53,411 nt of DNA from assembly GCA_013306675.1 (NCBI GenBank), contig JABLUY010000252.1, forward strand, positions 1-53,411, given 5' to 3'. A program made the translations under genes and the position numbers. The DNA comes from Thraustochytrium sp. TN22 (lineage: Eukaryota > Sar > Bigyra > Thraustochytrida > Thraustochytriidae). The notes under the pieces were generated by a model that saw only the letters and a list, made by a program, of their open reading frames with translations, had not been told where the DNA came from and searched no databases. Positions 28,490 through 38,369 of this stretch are shown one piece after another (position 1 is the stretch's first letter; each line of letters starts with the position of its first letter).

Positions 28490-28957
28490 TTACGACGGCG
28501 CCATAGCGCGAGACATGATGTACATGCGCTCAGCCTCCTCGCGGTTGAGCTCCCTGCTCCTGTCTTCGTTGATCTTGAGGTACTTGTTGAGTGCCTGTGA
28601 CGCTGCCTGTGGGCCGTTGAGGACCTCGTAGCCTTGCGTCGGGTCAGCCAGCCAGTGATTGAGCTTCTGCATGTTCCAGAGCTTCGGGCGATCCACGTTT
28701 GATATGTCCATGGAGGCGATCTGGTTGACGTTGATGACATTCTGGTCGCGGGTGCGCGTCTCGACGGTCGTGTGGATACTGCCGTTGGTACGCTGCCCGG
28801 GGACCTTGTTGACCATGGAGTCATTGTTGATGTAGGAGTCCGTCAGGTAGGGCACGCTGCCCGGGTACGGCCCGATGTTCGCGCGTGGCTCGCGGAAGCT
28901 GGGCGCGCGCGGATCACTGACAGTCAGGTAGTCATAGTGGTTGGGCAGGCGGCTCAT
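28490..28957 (-). CDS. orphan reading frame, upstream segment
   Basis: 155 residues from the ATG at 28957, starting MSRLPNHYDYLTVSDPRAP. Not recognised. Rich in Asn, Asp, Thr and Pro, without membrane segments. It stops at 28490-28492, but the plausible coding continues in another frame into the 27957-28367 segment, so this may be one gene with a short intron, an indel or an assembly error. Base composition is lower in GC than the metabolic genes. A TATAAATA/TATTTATA box lies about 50 bases upstream (29004-29011). Confidence 0.5.
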   Translation of the reverse strand: MSRLPNHYDYLTVSDPRAPSFREPRANIGPYPGSVPYLTDSYINNDSMVNKVPGQRTNGSIHTTVETRTRDQNVINVNQIASMDISNVDRPKLWNMQKLNHWLADPTQGYEVLNGPQAASQALNKYLKINEDRSRELNREEAERMYIMSRAMAPS

Positions 28958-29003
28958 GGTGGCAGGCGCCAACAGCAAGACAATGGAAAAGAATGACTGT
29001 CTC

Positions 29004-29011
29004 TATAAATA
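29004..29011. promoter_or_regulatory. TATA-like element
   Basis: TATAAATA on the plus strand (TATTTATA on the minus strand), in an A/T-rich patch that is unusual here. It is 47 bases upstream of the minus-strand ATG at 28957 and about 85 upstream of the plus-strand open frame at 29093, so it could serve either. Confidence 0.4.
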
Positions 29012-29045
29012 TTTTAGATAGGCACATAGGCACATGGGCACGCAG

Positions 29046-29090
29046 GCCACCGAGGCCACCGAGGCCCCGGAGGCCCCCGAGGCCCCCGGC
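29046..29090. repeat. 9-bp GC-rich tandem repeat (CCACCGAGG / CCCCCGAGG)
   Basis: Five or so imperfect copies directly before the open frame at 29093. Confidence 0.8.
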
Positions 29091-29092
29091 AC

Positions 29093-29425
29093 GCATGGTC
29101 AATCTTCTACACGGAGCTCGTGCCGAGGAGAAGCAACATCCGCAACAACGTGAAGAGCAACGTGGCCGCAGAGTTCCTCGGCACCATCACTGCGGCGATT
29201 GAGGATCGAGAGGGATGCATCACTGACGTGCACACCGTCAATAGGATCATCCAGTGCCCGGCGATCCGCCCACTGGCCCCTGGCGACGAGTGGCGCGAAG
29301 CCGAGGATGATGCGGTGCCCTGCCTCAACGTCCAGTGCGAGTGGCTGCCATCTTCTACCGCCACCTGGACGCGTGGCATCTGCCCGCGCAACCACGCAAT
29401 GGGCACTGCATCATTTGCAACATAG
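29093..29425 (+). CDS. orphan coding-like fragment without start codon
   Basis: Open plus-strand frame from about 29093 to the TAG at 29423-29425, including SIFYTELVPRRSNIRNNVK and AAEFLGTITAAIEDREG. No in-frame ATG is found at its beginning, where a GC-rich repeat abuts, so it looks like a 5'-truncated gene or an exon. Not recognised; composition like the other orphan frames of the island. Confidence 0.35.
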   Translation, partial: AWSIFYTELVPRRSNIRNNVKSNVAAEFLGTITAAIEDREGCITDVHTVNRIIQCPAIRPLAPGDEWREAEDDAVPCLNVQCEWLPSSTATWTRGICPRNHAMGTASFAT

Positions 29426-29526
29426 CAGCCGACGGCACGCTGTCGCTCTCGATGCTAAAGATCAGCAGCGGTATCGTAAGGCTTGCTTGCTTGCTTGCTT
29501 GCAGGTCGCCGTAAGGAAGTCATCGG

Positions 29527-29607
29527 TGCTCATCCGCGCGCTCATCCGCGCGCTCATCCGCGCGCTCATCCGCGCGCTCATCCGCGTGCTCATCCGCGCT
29601 CATCCGC
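29527..29607. repeat. 12-bp tandem repeat (GCGCTCATCCGC), about 6 copies
   Basis: Near-perfect units, the last one shortened. Confidence 0.95.
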
Positions 29608-30581
29608 CTCAGCGCTCAGCGCGCAGCGCTCCGCTGTTTCGAGCTTCTTGGCAACTTACCCCACCGCAACTTGCGCAACTCCCTGTCGAAGTGGCGACAA
29701 TGGCCGGCCTCCCCCTTTCGGAGAAACTGGACAAACCCCGTTTAGACGGCCCACGAAGCTCGCGAGTCCTAGGCCTACACGCCGCCTTTTCGACCGCAGG
29801 CAAACCAGTGCAGCCTTGATGCTGATGCTGTCTTGACGGTGCTCAGGCCGGCCAACCGTGACAGTATCATTATTGCTGGGTGCAGCACCCAGTACCCGCT
29901 AATGTCCCCGCGCCTGCGCTGGCGCGCGCCTTATAACCCAACTTCAAGTGATTGCTGGCGGCACAGCACCGTACGGTACGGCGCAGCACAGCGCGGCGCG
30001 GTGCAGCGCGCGCGGCCGCGGCTCGAATGCTCACCTCCATGCAGCTCCGACGAGCACGCTGCCGCTCGTCGGGCGTTGATCGCCAAGGATCGCAGTGCGC
30101 GCTGCAGAGCTGGCAGTTGCCGGTCCAGTCTCCGACTTCTGTGTGTGCCTTACCTTGCATCCTCCGCGCCGCTCTGGCCCGCTCAGGCCGCGCTCGCGCT
30201 CGCAAGTTGGAAGTTAACACGCGTTTGGTTCCTGCTGCGTCCCTGCACCGACGCAGCGCCACGCCAAGGCTTGGCTGCCCTCGGACACGAGCCAGTGGTC
30301 GTGGCCCACTCGTGGGTTTGGCTGCGGCTGCAGAGTGTGCGTGCGGCGTGCACTGCACGTGCGAGGGCATTTAGCTCGTGCTCCTCACTCGCTCGCTTGC
30401 CCGCGCGTGCGACCTTCCCTCGCTCGCTGGCCGAGAGGCTCGCTCGCTCGCTCGCTCGCTCGCTCGCTTGCGTTCGCTCGCTCAGGCTTGGTACTGCACT
30501 GCAAAATGTTGAGCGAGGCGAGAAAATGGCGTCCAAGAACGCCGCGCCGAGCGGGGGACCGTCGCAAGTCGCTGTTCCAAC

Positions 30582-30600
30582 TTCCAAGAGGGCGGGCACT
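30582..30600 (+). promoter_or_regulatory. conserved upstream element, copy A
   Basis: TTCCAAGAGGGCGGGCACT, identical upstream of all three receptor genes; here 413 bases before the ATG. It stands out since flanking sequence is less conserved. Confidence 0.45.
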
Positions 30601-30887
30601 TGCCGGCGTCGGGATCTCTCCAATCGGTCGGCGTATCCTGGCACGGGCGCTCTGCTGGCTTCTCGCAAAATGGACTCGGGGCTAGCACGCTCATGAGCGA
30701 CGGGGCTCGAAATCGCGCAATCACATGTGGCTGGCTATTCCTCTCTCCTTTCTTGGCTTGCGTTGCTGGCTTTTGCTCGGTTGTTGCTCCTTTGGACCTC
30801 TGGTCACGCGCGCGGACAGCCAGAAGTGCAGTGGCGGCCCGTGGCCCACGAGCCAAGGGCCCGACGGAATCCATTCTCGTCTCGGAA

Positions 30888-30900
30888 GCCACACGTGGCC
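30888..30900 (+). promoter_or_regulatory. palindrome with G-box core upstream of receptor gene A
   Basis: GCCACACGTGGCC, containing CACGTG, the classical bZIP/bHLH G-box, 113-125 bases before the ATG at 31013. Copies B and C keep the outer palindrome but not the exact core. Confidence 0.4.
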
Positions 30901-31012
30901 TTGGCAGAGGGAGGCAGCAAACACCAAAAGCCAGTATCGGCCAGCGGCGCTGCTCGCCTTCCCTCTGGCCGTGTGTTTCTCACGGACGAGAGAGCACGCT
31001 GCTTGCGAAGAC

Positions 31013-34000
31013 ATGACGCAGCAGCGACGCAGCGCAGCCCCGAGCGCTGCGAGCTCCCACGCTCGCAGCCTTGCGCGGCCGCTCTTGGCCGTGCTGCTCG
31101 CGGTGGGCGTTAGCCTTGGCCTCGCGGCACGCCCTGCGCGCATTCTCGATGACGGGACATCGCCCGTTTTTCCAGCATGCTCGGCGGACTATGCCACGCA
31201 GTGCTCCTTTATTGCGGCCCAGCGCCTTGTAAACAGCGTCGGCGAAGAGCTGGAGAACGCCGCCGACGTGAGCGTACTCCTCGCCGCAATCAACGCCGGC
31301 GACTACAACCGGGAGGAGGACTTTGGGTTCTCGCCCTACGTGCTTGAGGCGAGCGGCATGACCTTGGTCGCCAATGGCCGCGACGAGGCGCTCAACGGGC
31401 TCACCATGGAGGAGGCCGCTGCCTTCTTGGGGGTGCCCATGGTGCAGGAGGAGCTCTCCGACGAGATCCTCATTGCGGCCAACCAGAGCAGCGACGGCTG
31501 GTTCTCATTCTCCTTCGCGTCGGAGATCCAGCCTACGGAACCTGTCTCGCACTTTGCCTACGCACTCGAGGTCACGGCCATCAGCGACGCCACGACATAC
31601 ATCGTGCTGAGCGCCATCGCGCACCGGACGCTTCCGCACATGGATGTGGACGCCTGCCCGAACGATGTGAACCGCCGCTGCAGCATTCAGAACGTGCGCG
31701 CCTTCGTCGGCTCCACGATCTCGCGCGCCATGGAGGCCGCGTCACCCGCCGATCTCGTGCGCCTCTGGACCGACATCAGCTACCCACAGGACAACACCTT
31801 CCAGGACGGCTCCTGGTATGTCTTCGCTTACGAGATGGACAGTCCGAAGCGCATGATCGCGCACAAGGTGCCCGCCTACATCGGCGTGCCGCATTTGAAT
31901 ATCTCCCTCAGCGTCAATCCCGAGGCGACCCTGGCCAACGGTATGCAACTTCACGATCAGTTTTCGCAAGGCGCTGAGAACGGCGGCAACTGGGCAGTCT
32001 ATGACTGGAAGATCGGCACGCAAACTGAGCTCATCCCCAAGGTCAGCTACGTCTCGGGCGTCGAGCGCTTTGGTACTCGCTATATGTTCGGCGTCGGCTT
32101 CAACCACGTCCGTGACGACCCCGTGGACGCCGCCATTTGCGCTACATGCTCCTCAAACTACAACCAGCCCTGCGCCATTGGCAACGCGCTTACGCTCAGC
32201 GCACACGCCGAGGTCGAGCTTCTCACGGACACCGACCTGGACGTCATCCTGACGAGCCTGCGCGACTCGGATGAATTCTACATGGACGGCGGCTTCGGTG
32301 TCGCGCTTGTGCACTACAACGGAACGGTCATCGTCGACACGCTGGAGGGCTCCTCGGCGGCTGGTGACGATGTAGCGGCAGCCTTCGCGGCGCGTGAGGT
32401 CGACGCCTCCCAGGCGACCGCCCTTCACGCGCAGCTCAAAACGTTTGCAAGCCGCGGCGGTGGCTGGGTCAAGCTGCCCGGATCGTCCGGAACCGACTAC
32501 GCGGCCTTCGTCAAGAAGGTCAGGAAGGAGGACAGCAACTACTACCTCTTCACCGGCTACCTCAACAGGCGCGCCCCTGTCGATCCGTACTGCTCAGCGC
32601 AGTACTCGGCGTCGTGCTCCGAGACCAACACCAAGGCGCTCGTGGGCGACCTCGTCACGGCGATTCAGCTCGCAGACACGAATGAGACGATGCAGGCCAT
32701 CATTGATGACGTGAACTCGGGCAAGAACGCGACATATTACGTGGCGCCCAACTTCTACGCCATCATCCTCGATGAGGACTTCCAGCCCATTGCCTACGGC
32801 GACGCCAGTGAGAGCGGCATCTGGAACATGACCATCTCTGACGACAAGCTGCAGTCCGTGGACGAAGTGCTTGCGGCCTCGTCGCTGTCCGAAGAGACCA
32901 AGGCTGAGCTGCGCACGACGGCCTTCTCCGTGGGAGGCGGCTACATGCGCGTCAGCTGGACGGACTCCACGCAGACCAGCTCCACGCGCATTGTCTTCGC
33001 ACAGCCCGCCAAGCGCTGGGAGGACAGCTTGGAGGTCACCTACTACGTCATGTCCATGTTCACGGAGGCCGCGGCGCCGCCCGTCTGCGAGACGGACGCC
33101 TCCGGGTGTCCGTCCAACTCGTACTGCATCGAGTCCATCGATGACCTGCCGAGCCGCTGCACCTGCGGCTACTATTACATGAGCTCCTTCAGCTCCGAGG
33201 CGTCCTCGCGCCTCGATGGCTGCGAGGCCTCGCCCACCTCGGATACCCCGATGGAGTGCTGGGTCGACGAGGATAAGTCCTCCATTGACAGCGTCAAGAG
33301 CATTGCCATCGCGCTCGCCGACATCAACGTCGTCATCTCCGCCGTCTGCATTGCCTGGACCATCTTCATGCGCAACGATCGCATCGTGCGCGCCTCGCAG
33401 CCGCAGCTGCTCGTCCTCGTCGCCGTGGGAACCATCGTCTCCAGCAGCACCATTTTCGCCATGGTCGTTGACGACGCCTCCGGCGTCCCGGCCGGCCCGG
33501 ACGCGAGCAACGACCGCGCCAACGCAGCCTGCGTTGCGCAGCCCTGGCTCTACGGCATCGGCTTTGCCATCACCTACTGCTCGCTCATCGTCAAGCTGCA
33601 GCGCGTAGCGCGCGTCTTCCGCAGCTCCGCCTCCTTCAAGCGCGCCAAGGGCGTCTCGCTCCAGGTCACTCTCATGTACCTGGGCGGCCTCGTGGGCATC
33701 GAGTTCGTCTTCATCCTGGTCTGGACCCTGGTTGACCCGCTCCAATTCTCGCGGCCCGAGGAGAATCCGGCGCTCGGCTTTTGCCGTGGCGAATACGCCA
33801 CCATCTTTGTCATAATCATCGCGGCCTACCACATCTCCCTCCTCGTCTATGGCGCCTACCTCAGCTACGTTTGCCGCAAGGTCAACGGTGTCTTCGCCGA
33901 GACCAAGTACCTCAGTCTCGCCATGCTCACCAACCTGCAGGTGCTCTTGCTCGCGCTGCCCGTCATCATCCTCACTGCGAACGACAGCGAAACCTCGCTG

Positions 34001-34213
34001 TTCATTCGTTCCATCGCCATCTTTTTGAACGACTTTTCCACGGTCGCCCTCATCTTCGGTCCCAAGATGTACTTTTGCCTGCACGGCCCGCCCGAGTCCT
34101 CTTCGCCGGGCACCGAGGCCATCTCCAAGACCACCAAGACCAGTGGTGGCTTCCGGAGCAAGAACGTCGGCAACAGCTCCAACTTGGTCTCGTCCACTGG
34201 CGAGAGCTTTTGA
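31013..34213 (+). CDS. class C GPCR with four Cache-like modules and EGF-like stalk (receptor A)
   Basis: 1066 residues from the ATG at 31013 (the frame is open upstream, but this start gives a signal peptide: RSLARPLLAVLLAVGVSLGLA, about 18-38). The ectodomain has four modules, each opening with C-x7-C (C56/C64, C215/C223, C379/C387, C527/C535) and showing Cache features such as GSWYVFAYEMD...RMIAHK and NWAVYDWKIG. An EGF-like stalk follows with six cysteines (C692, C699, C705, C716, C718, C737). The 7TM core (about 762-1022) is class C: RNDRIVRASQPQLLVLVAVG (TM2), C840 before TM3 pairing with C924 in loop 2, ETKYLSLAMLTNLQVLLLALP (TM6) and FGPKMY in TM7. The tail is short. Cache modules bind small ligands such as amino acids or amines; signalling through G proteins at the plasma membrane is expected. 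Cache + EGF-like + class C 7TM matches the layout of animal GPR158/GPR179. Confidence 0.85.
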   Translation: MTQQRRSAAPSAASSHARSLARPLLAVLLAVGVSLGLAARPARILDDGTSPVFPACSADYATQCSFIAAQRLVNSVGEELENAADVSVLLAAINAGDYNREEDFGFSPYVLEASGMTLVANGRDEALNGLTMEEAAAFLGVPMVQEELSDEILIAANQSSDGWFSFSFASEIQPTEPVSHFAYALEVTAISDATTYIVLSAIAHRTLPHMDVDACPNDVNRRCSIQNVRAFVGSTISRAMEAASPADLVRLWTDISYPQDNTFQDGSWYVFAYEMDSPKRMIAHKVPAYIGVPHLNISLSVNPEATLANGMQLHDQFSQGAENGGNWAVYDWKIGTQTELIPKVSYVSGVERFGTRYMFGVGFNHVRDDPVDAAICATCSSNYNQPCAIGNALTLSAHAEVELLTDTDLDVILTSLRDSDEFYMDGGFGVALVHYNGTVIVDTLEGSSAAGDDVAAAFAAREVDASQATALHAQLKTFASRGGGWVKLPGSSGTDYAAFVKKVRKEDSNYYLFTGYLNRRAPVDPYCSAQYSASCSETNTKALVGDLVTAIQLADTNETMQAIIDDVNSGKNATYYVAPNFYAIILDEDFQPIAYGDASESGIWNMTISDDKLQSVDEVLAASSLSEETKAELRTTAFSVGGGYMRVSWTDSTQTSSTRIVFAQPAKRWEDSLEVTYYVMSMFTEAAAPPVCETDASGCPSNSYCIESIDDLPSRCTCGYYYMSSFSSEASSRLDGCEASPTSDTPMECWVDEDKSSIDSVKSIAIALADINVVISAVCIAWTIFMRNDRIVRASQPQLLVLVAVGTIVSSSTIFAMVVDDASGVPAGPDASNDRANAACVAQPWLYGIGFAITYCSLIVKLQRVARVFRSSASFKRAKGVSLQVTLMYLGGLVGIEFVFILVWTLVDPLQFSRPEENPALGFCRGEYATIFVIIIAAYHISLLVYGAYLSYVCRKVNGVFAETKYLSLAMLTNLQVLLLALPVIILTANDSETSLFIRSIAIFLNDFSTVALIFGPKMYFCLHGPPESSSPGTEAISKTTKTSGGFRSKNVGNSSNLVSSTGESF

Positions 34214-34307
34214 TCGAGCGATGCGATGCGACGCGACTACGTTCATGACGGCCAGCACCGGCGGCCTGGCTTTGACTTGCTAACCATAATGTTTACCTTA
34301 TTTGCAA

Positions 34308-34600
34308 TGATCTCGCTGAAGGGAGATCTGCGGCGAGACGGTGGCGGGCAGACTCGTGGCGCAGGCGCAGGTTCCAGCGGCGCAGCTGGCTACGCGAGGG
34401 CCCCGGCCGGCGGTTTCTCGTGGCGGATGGAGCAGCGCGACGCGATGCCTACTTCAAAGCAGTCCTCGGCCGCCTCAGTGAGTGGACACGCGAGCAAGCC
34501 CGAGGGCCTGGCGCAGGCTGGAGGCGCACGTGCGCCTCAAGTGCCCGAGCTCGCGCGCGCAAAGGCCTTGCGCCTGCTGATGTCCTCGCACAGCAGGTGT
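34308..34600 (-). pseudogene. bZIP gene fragment between receptors A and B
   Basis: About 290 bases that align along their length with the part of the intact bZIP2 gene at about 45320-45652, in the same (minus) orientation. Shared words include CGGCGAGACGG, GGTTCCAGCGGC, TCTCGTGGCG(G/C)ATGGAGC, GCAAGCCCGAGGGCCTGGC and CGCA(C/G)AGCAGGT. It covers the region just after the zipper; the basic region, most of the C-terminal domain and an intact frame are lacking. It is closer to bZIP2 than to bZIP1. This is a relic of a host transcription-factor gene that was duplicated along with a receptor gene. Confidence 0.8.
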
Positions 34601-34769
34601 GCTTGGTTGCTTGGTTGGTTGCTTGGCTCGCTCGGCTTGCTTTGCTTGGCTCCAAGTCCCGCTGCCAAACCAGTTGCAGATTTTTTGCCAGTGACTCACT
34701 GACTGTGACTACTCACTGACAGTGCGCGAGAGGAGGAAACGGCGCCCATGCACGCGCCAGTCTTTTTTG

Positions 34770-34788
34770 TTCCAAGAGGGCGGGCACT
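34770..34788 (+). promoter_or_regulatory. conserved upstream element, copy B
   Basis: TTCCAAGAGGGCGGGCACT, identical to the element upstream of receptors A and C; 302 bases before the ATG. Confidence 0.45.
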
Positions 34789-34960
34789 TACTTCCCTGCG
34801 TCGGCGCCGTCGCAGCCGTCGGGACAATTTCTCCGCTGGCGCAGCCTCGCCGGACCAGATCTGTGCGGGACGCCTGCTTGCGGCCCACCAGCCAAGCGGA
34901 GCCAAGCGGAGCCAAGCGGAGCCTAGCGGCCGATGGACGGAATCCATTCTCGTCTCGGAG

Positions 34961-34973
34961 GCCACGAGTGGTC
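34961..34973 (+). promoter_or_regulatory. palindrome upstream of receptor gene B
   Basis: GCCACGAGTGGTC, same position (about 117-129 bases before the ATG at 35090) as the G-box palindrome of receptor A, with a changed core. Confidence 0.3.
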
Positions 34974-35089
34974 TTGGCAGAGGGCGGCAGCAAACACCCA
35001 AAGCCATTATCCGGGAGCGCCGCTGCCCGCCTTTCCCCTGGCCGCCAGTGTTTGCCACGGAGGAGAGAGAGCACGCTGCTTGTGAAGAC

Positions 35090-38000
35090 ATGACGCAGCA
35101 GCGACGCAGCGCAGCCCACGCTCGCAGCCTCGCGTGGCCGCTCCTGGCCGTGCTGCTCGTGGTGGGCGTTAGCCTTGGCCTCGCGGCACGCCCAGTGCGC
35201 ATTCTCGATGACGGGACATCGCCCATCTTTCCAGCATGCTCGGCGGACTATGCCACGCAATGCTCCTTTATTGCGGCCCAGCGCCTGGTAAACAGCGTCG
35301 GCGAAGAGCTGGAGACCGCCGCCGACGTGAGCGTACTCCTCGCCGCAATCAACGCCGGCGACTACAACCGGGACGAGGAGTTTGGGTTCTCGCCCTACGT
35401 GCTTGAGGCGAGCGGCATGACCTTGGTCGCCAATGGACGCGACGAGGCGCTCAACGGGCTCACCATGGAGGAGGCCGCCGCCTTCCTGGGGGTTCCCATG
35501 CTGCAGGAGGAGCTCTCCGACGAGATCCTCGTCGCGGCCAACCAGAGCAGCGACGGCTGGTTCTCATTCTCCTTCGCGTCAGAGCTTCAGCCTACCGAGC
35601 CTGTCTCGCACTTTGCCTACGCGCTTGAGGTCACGGCCATCAGCGACGCCACAACGTACATCGTGCTCAGTGCCATCGCGCACCGAAAGCTTCCGCACAT
35701 GGATGTGGACGCTTGCCCGAGCGATGTGAACCGCCGCTGCAGCATTCAGAACGTGCGCGCCTTCGTCGGCTCCACGATCTCGCGCGCCATGGAGGCCGCG
35801 TCACCCGCCGATCTCGTGCGCCTCTGGACCGACATCAGCTACCCACAGGACAACACCTTCCAGGACGGCTCCTGGTATGTCTTCGCTTACGAGATGGACA
35901 GTCCGAAGCGCATGATCGCGCACAAGGTGCCCGCCTACATCGGCGTGCCGCATTTGAATATCTCCCTCAGCGTCAATCCCGAGGCGACCCTGGCCAACGG
36001 TATGCAACTTCACGATCAGTTTTCGCAAGGCGCTGAGAACGGCGGCAACTGGGCAGTCTATGACTGGAAGATCGGCTCGCAGACCGAGCTCATCCCCAAG
36101 GTCAGCTACATCTCGGGCGTCGAGCGCTTTGGTACTCGCTATATGTTCGGCATCGGCTTCAACCACGTCCGTGACGACCCCGTGGACGCCGCCATTTGCG
36201 CCACATGCTCTGCAAGCTACAACCAGCCCTGCGCCATTGGCAACGCGCTTACGCTCAGCGCACACGCCGAGGTCGAGCTTCTCACGGACACGGCTCTAGA
36301 CGTCATCCTGACGAACCTGCGCGACTCGGATGAATTCTACATGGACGGCGGCTTCGGTGTCGCGCTCGTGCACTACAACGGAACGGTCATCGTCGACACG
36401 CTGGAGGGCTCCTCGGCGGCTGGTGACGATGTAGCGGCAGCCTTCGCGGCGCGTGAGGTCGACGCCTCCCAGGCGACCGCCTTTCACGCGCAGCTCGGGA
36501 CGTTTGCAAGCCGCGGCGGTGGCTGGGTCAAGCTGCCCGGATCGTCTGGGACCGACTACGCAGCCTTCGTGAAGAAGGTCAGGAAGGAGGACAGCAACTA
36601 CTACCTCTTCACCGGCTACCTCGACAGGCGCGCCCCTGTCGATCCGTACTGCTCGGCGCAGTACTCGGCGTCGTGCTCCGAGACCAACACCAAGGCGCTC
36701 GTGGGCGACCTCGTCACGGCGATTCAGCTCGCAGACACGAATGAGACGATGCAGGCCATCATTGATGACGTGAACTCGGGCAAGAACGCGACATATTACG
36801 TGGCGCCCAACTTCTACGCCATCATCCTCGATGAGGACTTCCAGCCCATCGCCTACGGCGACGCCAGTGAGAGTGGCATCTGGAACATGACCATCTCCGA
36901 CGACAAGCTGCAGTCCGCGGACGAAGTGCTTGCGGCCTCGTCGCTGTCCCAAGAGACCAAGGCTGAGCTGCGCACGACGGCCTTCTCCGTGGGAGGCGGC
37001 TACATGCGCGTCAGCTGGACGGACTCCACGCAGACCAGCTCCACGCGCATTGTCTTCGCACAGCCCGCCAAGCGCTGGGAGGACAGCCTGGAGGTCACCT
37101 ACTACGTCATGTCCATGTTCACGGAGGCCGCGGCGCCGCCCGTCTGCGAGACGGACGCCTCCGGCTGCCCGTCCAACTCGTACTGCATCGAGTCCATCGA
37201 TGACCTGCCGAGCCGCTGCACCTGCGGCTACTATTACATGAGCTCCTTCAGCTCCGAGGCGTCCTCGCGCCTCGATGGCTGCGAGGCCTCGCCCACCTCG
37301 GATACCCCGATGGAGTGCTGGATCGACGAGGATAAGTCCTCCATTGACAGCGTCAAGAGCATTGCCATCGCGCTCGCCGACATCAACGTCGTCGTCGCCG
37401 CCGTCTGCATTGCCTGGACCATCTTCATGCGCAACGATCGCATCGTGCGCGCCTCGCAGCCGCAGCTGCTCGTCCTCGTCGCCGTGGGAACCATCGTCTC
37501 CAGCAGCACCATTTTCGCCATGGTCGTTGACGACGCCTCCGGCGTTCCGGCCGGCCCGGACGCGAGCAACGACCACGCCAACACAGCCTGCATTGCGCAG
37601 CCCTGGCTCTACGGCATCGGCTTTGCCATCACCTACTGCTCGCTCATCGTCAAGCTGCAGCGCGTGGCGCGCGTCTTCCGCAGCTCCGCCTCCTTCAAGC
37701 GCGCCAAGGGCGTCTCGCTCCAGGTTACTCTCATGTACTTGGTCGCCCTCGTCGGCATCGAGTTCGTCTTCATCCTGATCTGGACCCTGGTTGACCCGCT
37801 CCAGTTCTCGCGGCCCGAGGAGAATCCGGCGCTCGGCTTTTGCCGTGGCGAATACGCCACCATCTTTGTCATGATCATCGCGGCCTACCACATCTCCCTC
37901 CTCGTCTATGGCGCCTACCTCAGCTACGTTTGCCGCAAGGTCAACGGTGTCTTCGCAGAGACCAAGTACCTCAGTCTCGCCATGCTCACCAACCTGCAGG

Positions 38001-38272
38001 TGCTCTTGCTCGCGCTGCCCGTCATCATCCTCACTGCGAACGACAGCGAAACCTCGCTGTTCATTCGTTCCATCGCCATCTTTTTGAACGACTTTTCCAC
38101 GGTCGCCCTCATCTTCGGCCCCAAGATGTACTTTTGCCTGCACGGCCCGCCCGATTCGTCTTCACCGGGCGCCGATGCCATCTCCAAGACCACCAAGACC
38201 AGTGGCTTCCGGAGCAAGAACGTCGGCAACAGCTCCAACAACTTGGCCTCGTCCACTGGCGAGAGCTTTTGA
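35090..38272 (+). CDS. class C GPCR with four Cache-like modules and EGF-like stalk (receptor B)
   Basis: 1060 residues, same architecture as receptor A: signal peptide (a few residues shorter N-terminus, HARSLAWPLLAVLLVVGVSL), four C-x7-C Cache-like modules, six-cysteine EGF-like stalk, class C 7TM core and short tail ending GESF. It is almost identical to A; module 2, including the stretch after YPQD, matches A exactly or nearly so, while scattered changes occur in module 1 (MLQEELSDEILVA), module 3 (CSASYNQPC, TALDVILTNL) and TM4 (YLVALVGIEFVFILIW). The ATG at 35090 is the exact counterpart of that in A. It lies between two bZIP relics in the receptor array. Function as for A; a diverged ligand range cannot be inferred from so few changes. 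Confidence 0.85.
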   Translation: MTQQRRSAAHARSLAWPLLAVLLVVGVSLGLAARPVRILDDGTSPIFPACSADYATQCSFIAAQRLVNSVGEELETAADVSVLLAAINAGDYNRDEEFGFSPYVLEASGMTLVANGRDEALNGLTMEEAAAFLGVPMLQEELSDEILVAANQSSDGWFSFSFASELQPTEPVSHFAYALEVTAISDATTYIVLSAIAHRKLPHMDVDACPSDVNRRCSIQNVRAFVGSTISRAMEAASPADLVRLWTDISYPQDNTFQDGSWYVFAYEMDSPKRMIAHKVPAYIGVPHLNISLSVNPEATLANGMQLHDQFSQGAENGGNWAVYDWKIGSQTELIPKVSYISGVERFGTRYMFGIGFNHVRDDPVDAAICATCSASYNQPCAIGNALTLSAHAEVELLTDTALDVILTNLRDSDEFYMDGGFGVALVHYNGTVIVDTLEGSSAAGDDVAAAFAAREVDASQATAFHAQLGTFASRGGGWVKLPGSSGTDYAAFVKKVRKEDSNYYLFTGYLDRRAPVDPYCSAQYSASCSETNTKALVGDLVTAIQLADTNETMQAIIDDVNSGKNATYYVAPNFYAIILDEDFQPIAYGDASESGIWNMTISDDKLQSADEVLAASSLSQETKAELRTTAFSVGGGYMRVSWTDSTQTSSTRIVFAQPAKRWEDSLEVTYYVMSMFTEAAAPPVCETDASGCPSNSYCIESIDDLPSRCTCGYYYMSSFSSEASSRLDGCEASPTSDTPMECWIDEDKSSIDSVKSIAIALADINVVVAAVCIAWTIFMRNDRIVRASQPQLLVLVAVGTIVSSSTIFAMVVDDASGVPAGPDASNDHANTACIAQPWLYGIGFAITYCSLIVKLQRVARVFRSSASFKRAKGVSLQVTLMYLVALVGIEFVFILIWTLVDPLQFSRPEENPALGFCRGEYATIFVMIIAAYHISLLVYGAYLSYVCRKVNGVFAETKYLSLAMLTNLQVLLLALPVIILTANDSETSLFIRSIAIFLNDFSTVALIFGPKMYFCLHGPPDSSSPGADAISKTTKTSGFRSKNVGNSSNNLASSTGESF

Positions 38273-38369
38273 TCGAGCGATGCGATGCGAGGCGACTACG
38301 TTCATGACGGCCAGCACCGGCGGCCTGGCTTTGACTTGCTACACAATATTTTGCCTTTTTATTTGCAAT

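Larger units (their letters stand above)
29426..31012. other. intergenic, with promoter of receptor gene A
   Basis: 1.6 kb without a supported gene. Contains a CTTG tetramer run (29476-29500), a 12-bp GCGCTCATCCGC array (29527-29607), a CTCG tetramer run (30439-30470), and from about 30500 sequence that is repeated upstream of receptor genes B and C, including two short conserved elements listed separately. Confidence 0.6.
34214..35089. other. receptor A-B intergenic region with bZIP relic
   Basis: Composed, in order, of the duplicated 3' flank (34214 to about 34290), an antisense bZIP relic (about 34308-34600), a TTGC/TTGG-rich stretch (34598-34650), and the duplicated promoter side of receptor B. 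A short GAGCCAAGC(G) repeat lies at about 34893-34922. Confidence 0.75.

Noticed and set aside
32594-34258. Long minus-strand open frames antisense to receptors A, B and C
   Set aside because: They are repeated only because the receptor genes are; composition is that of an antisense shadow and no domain is seen.
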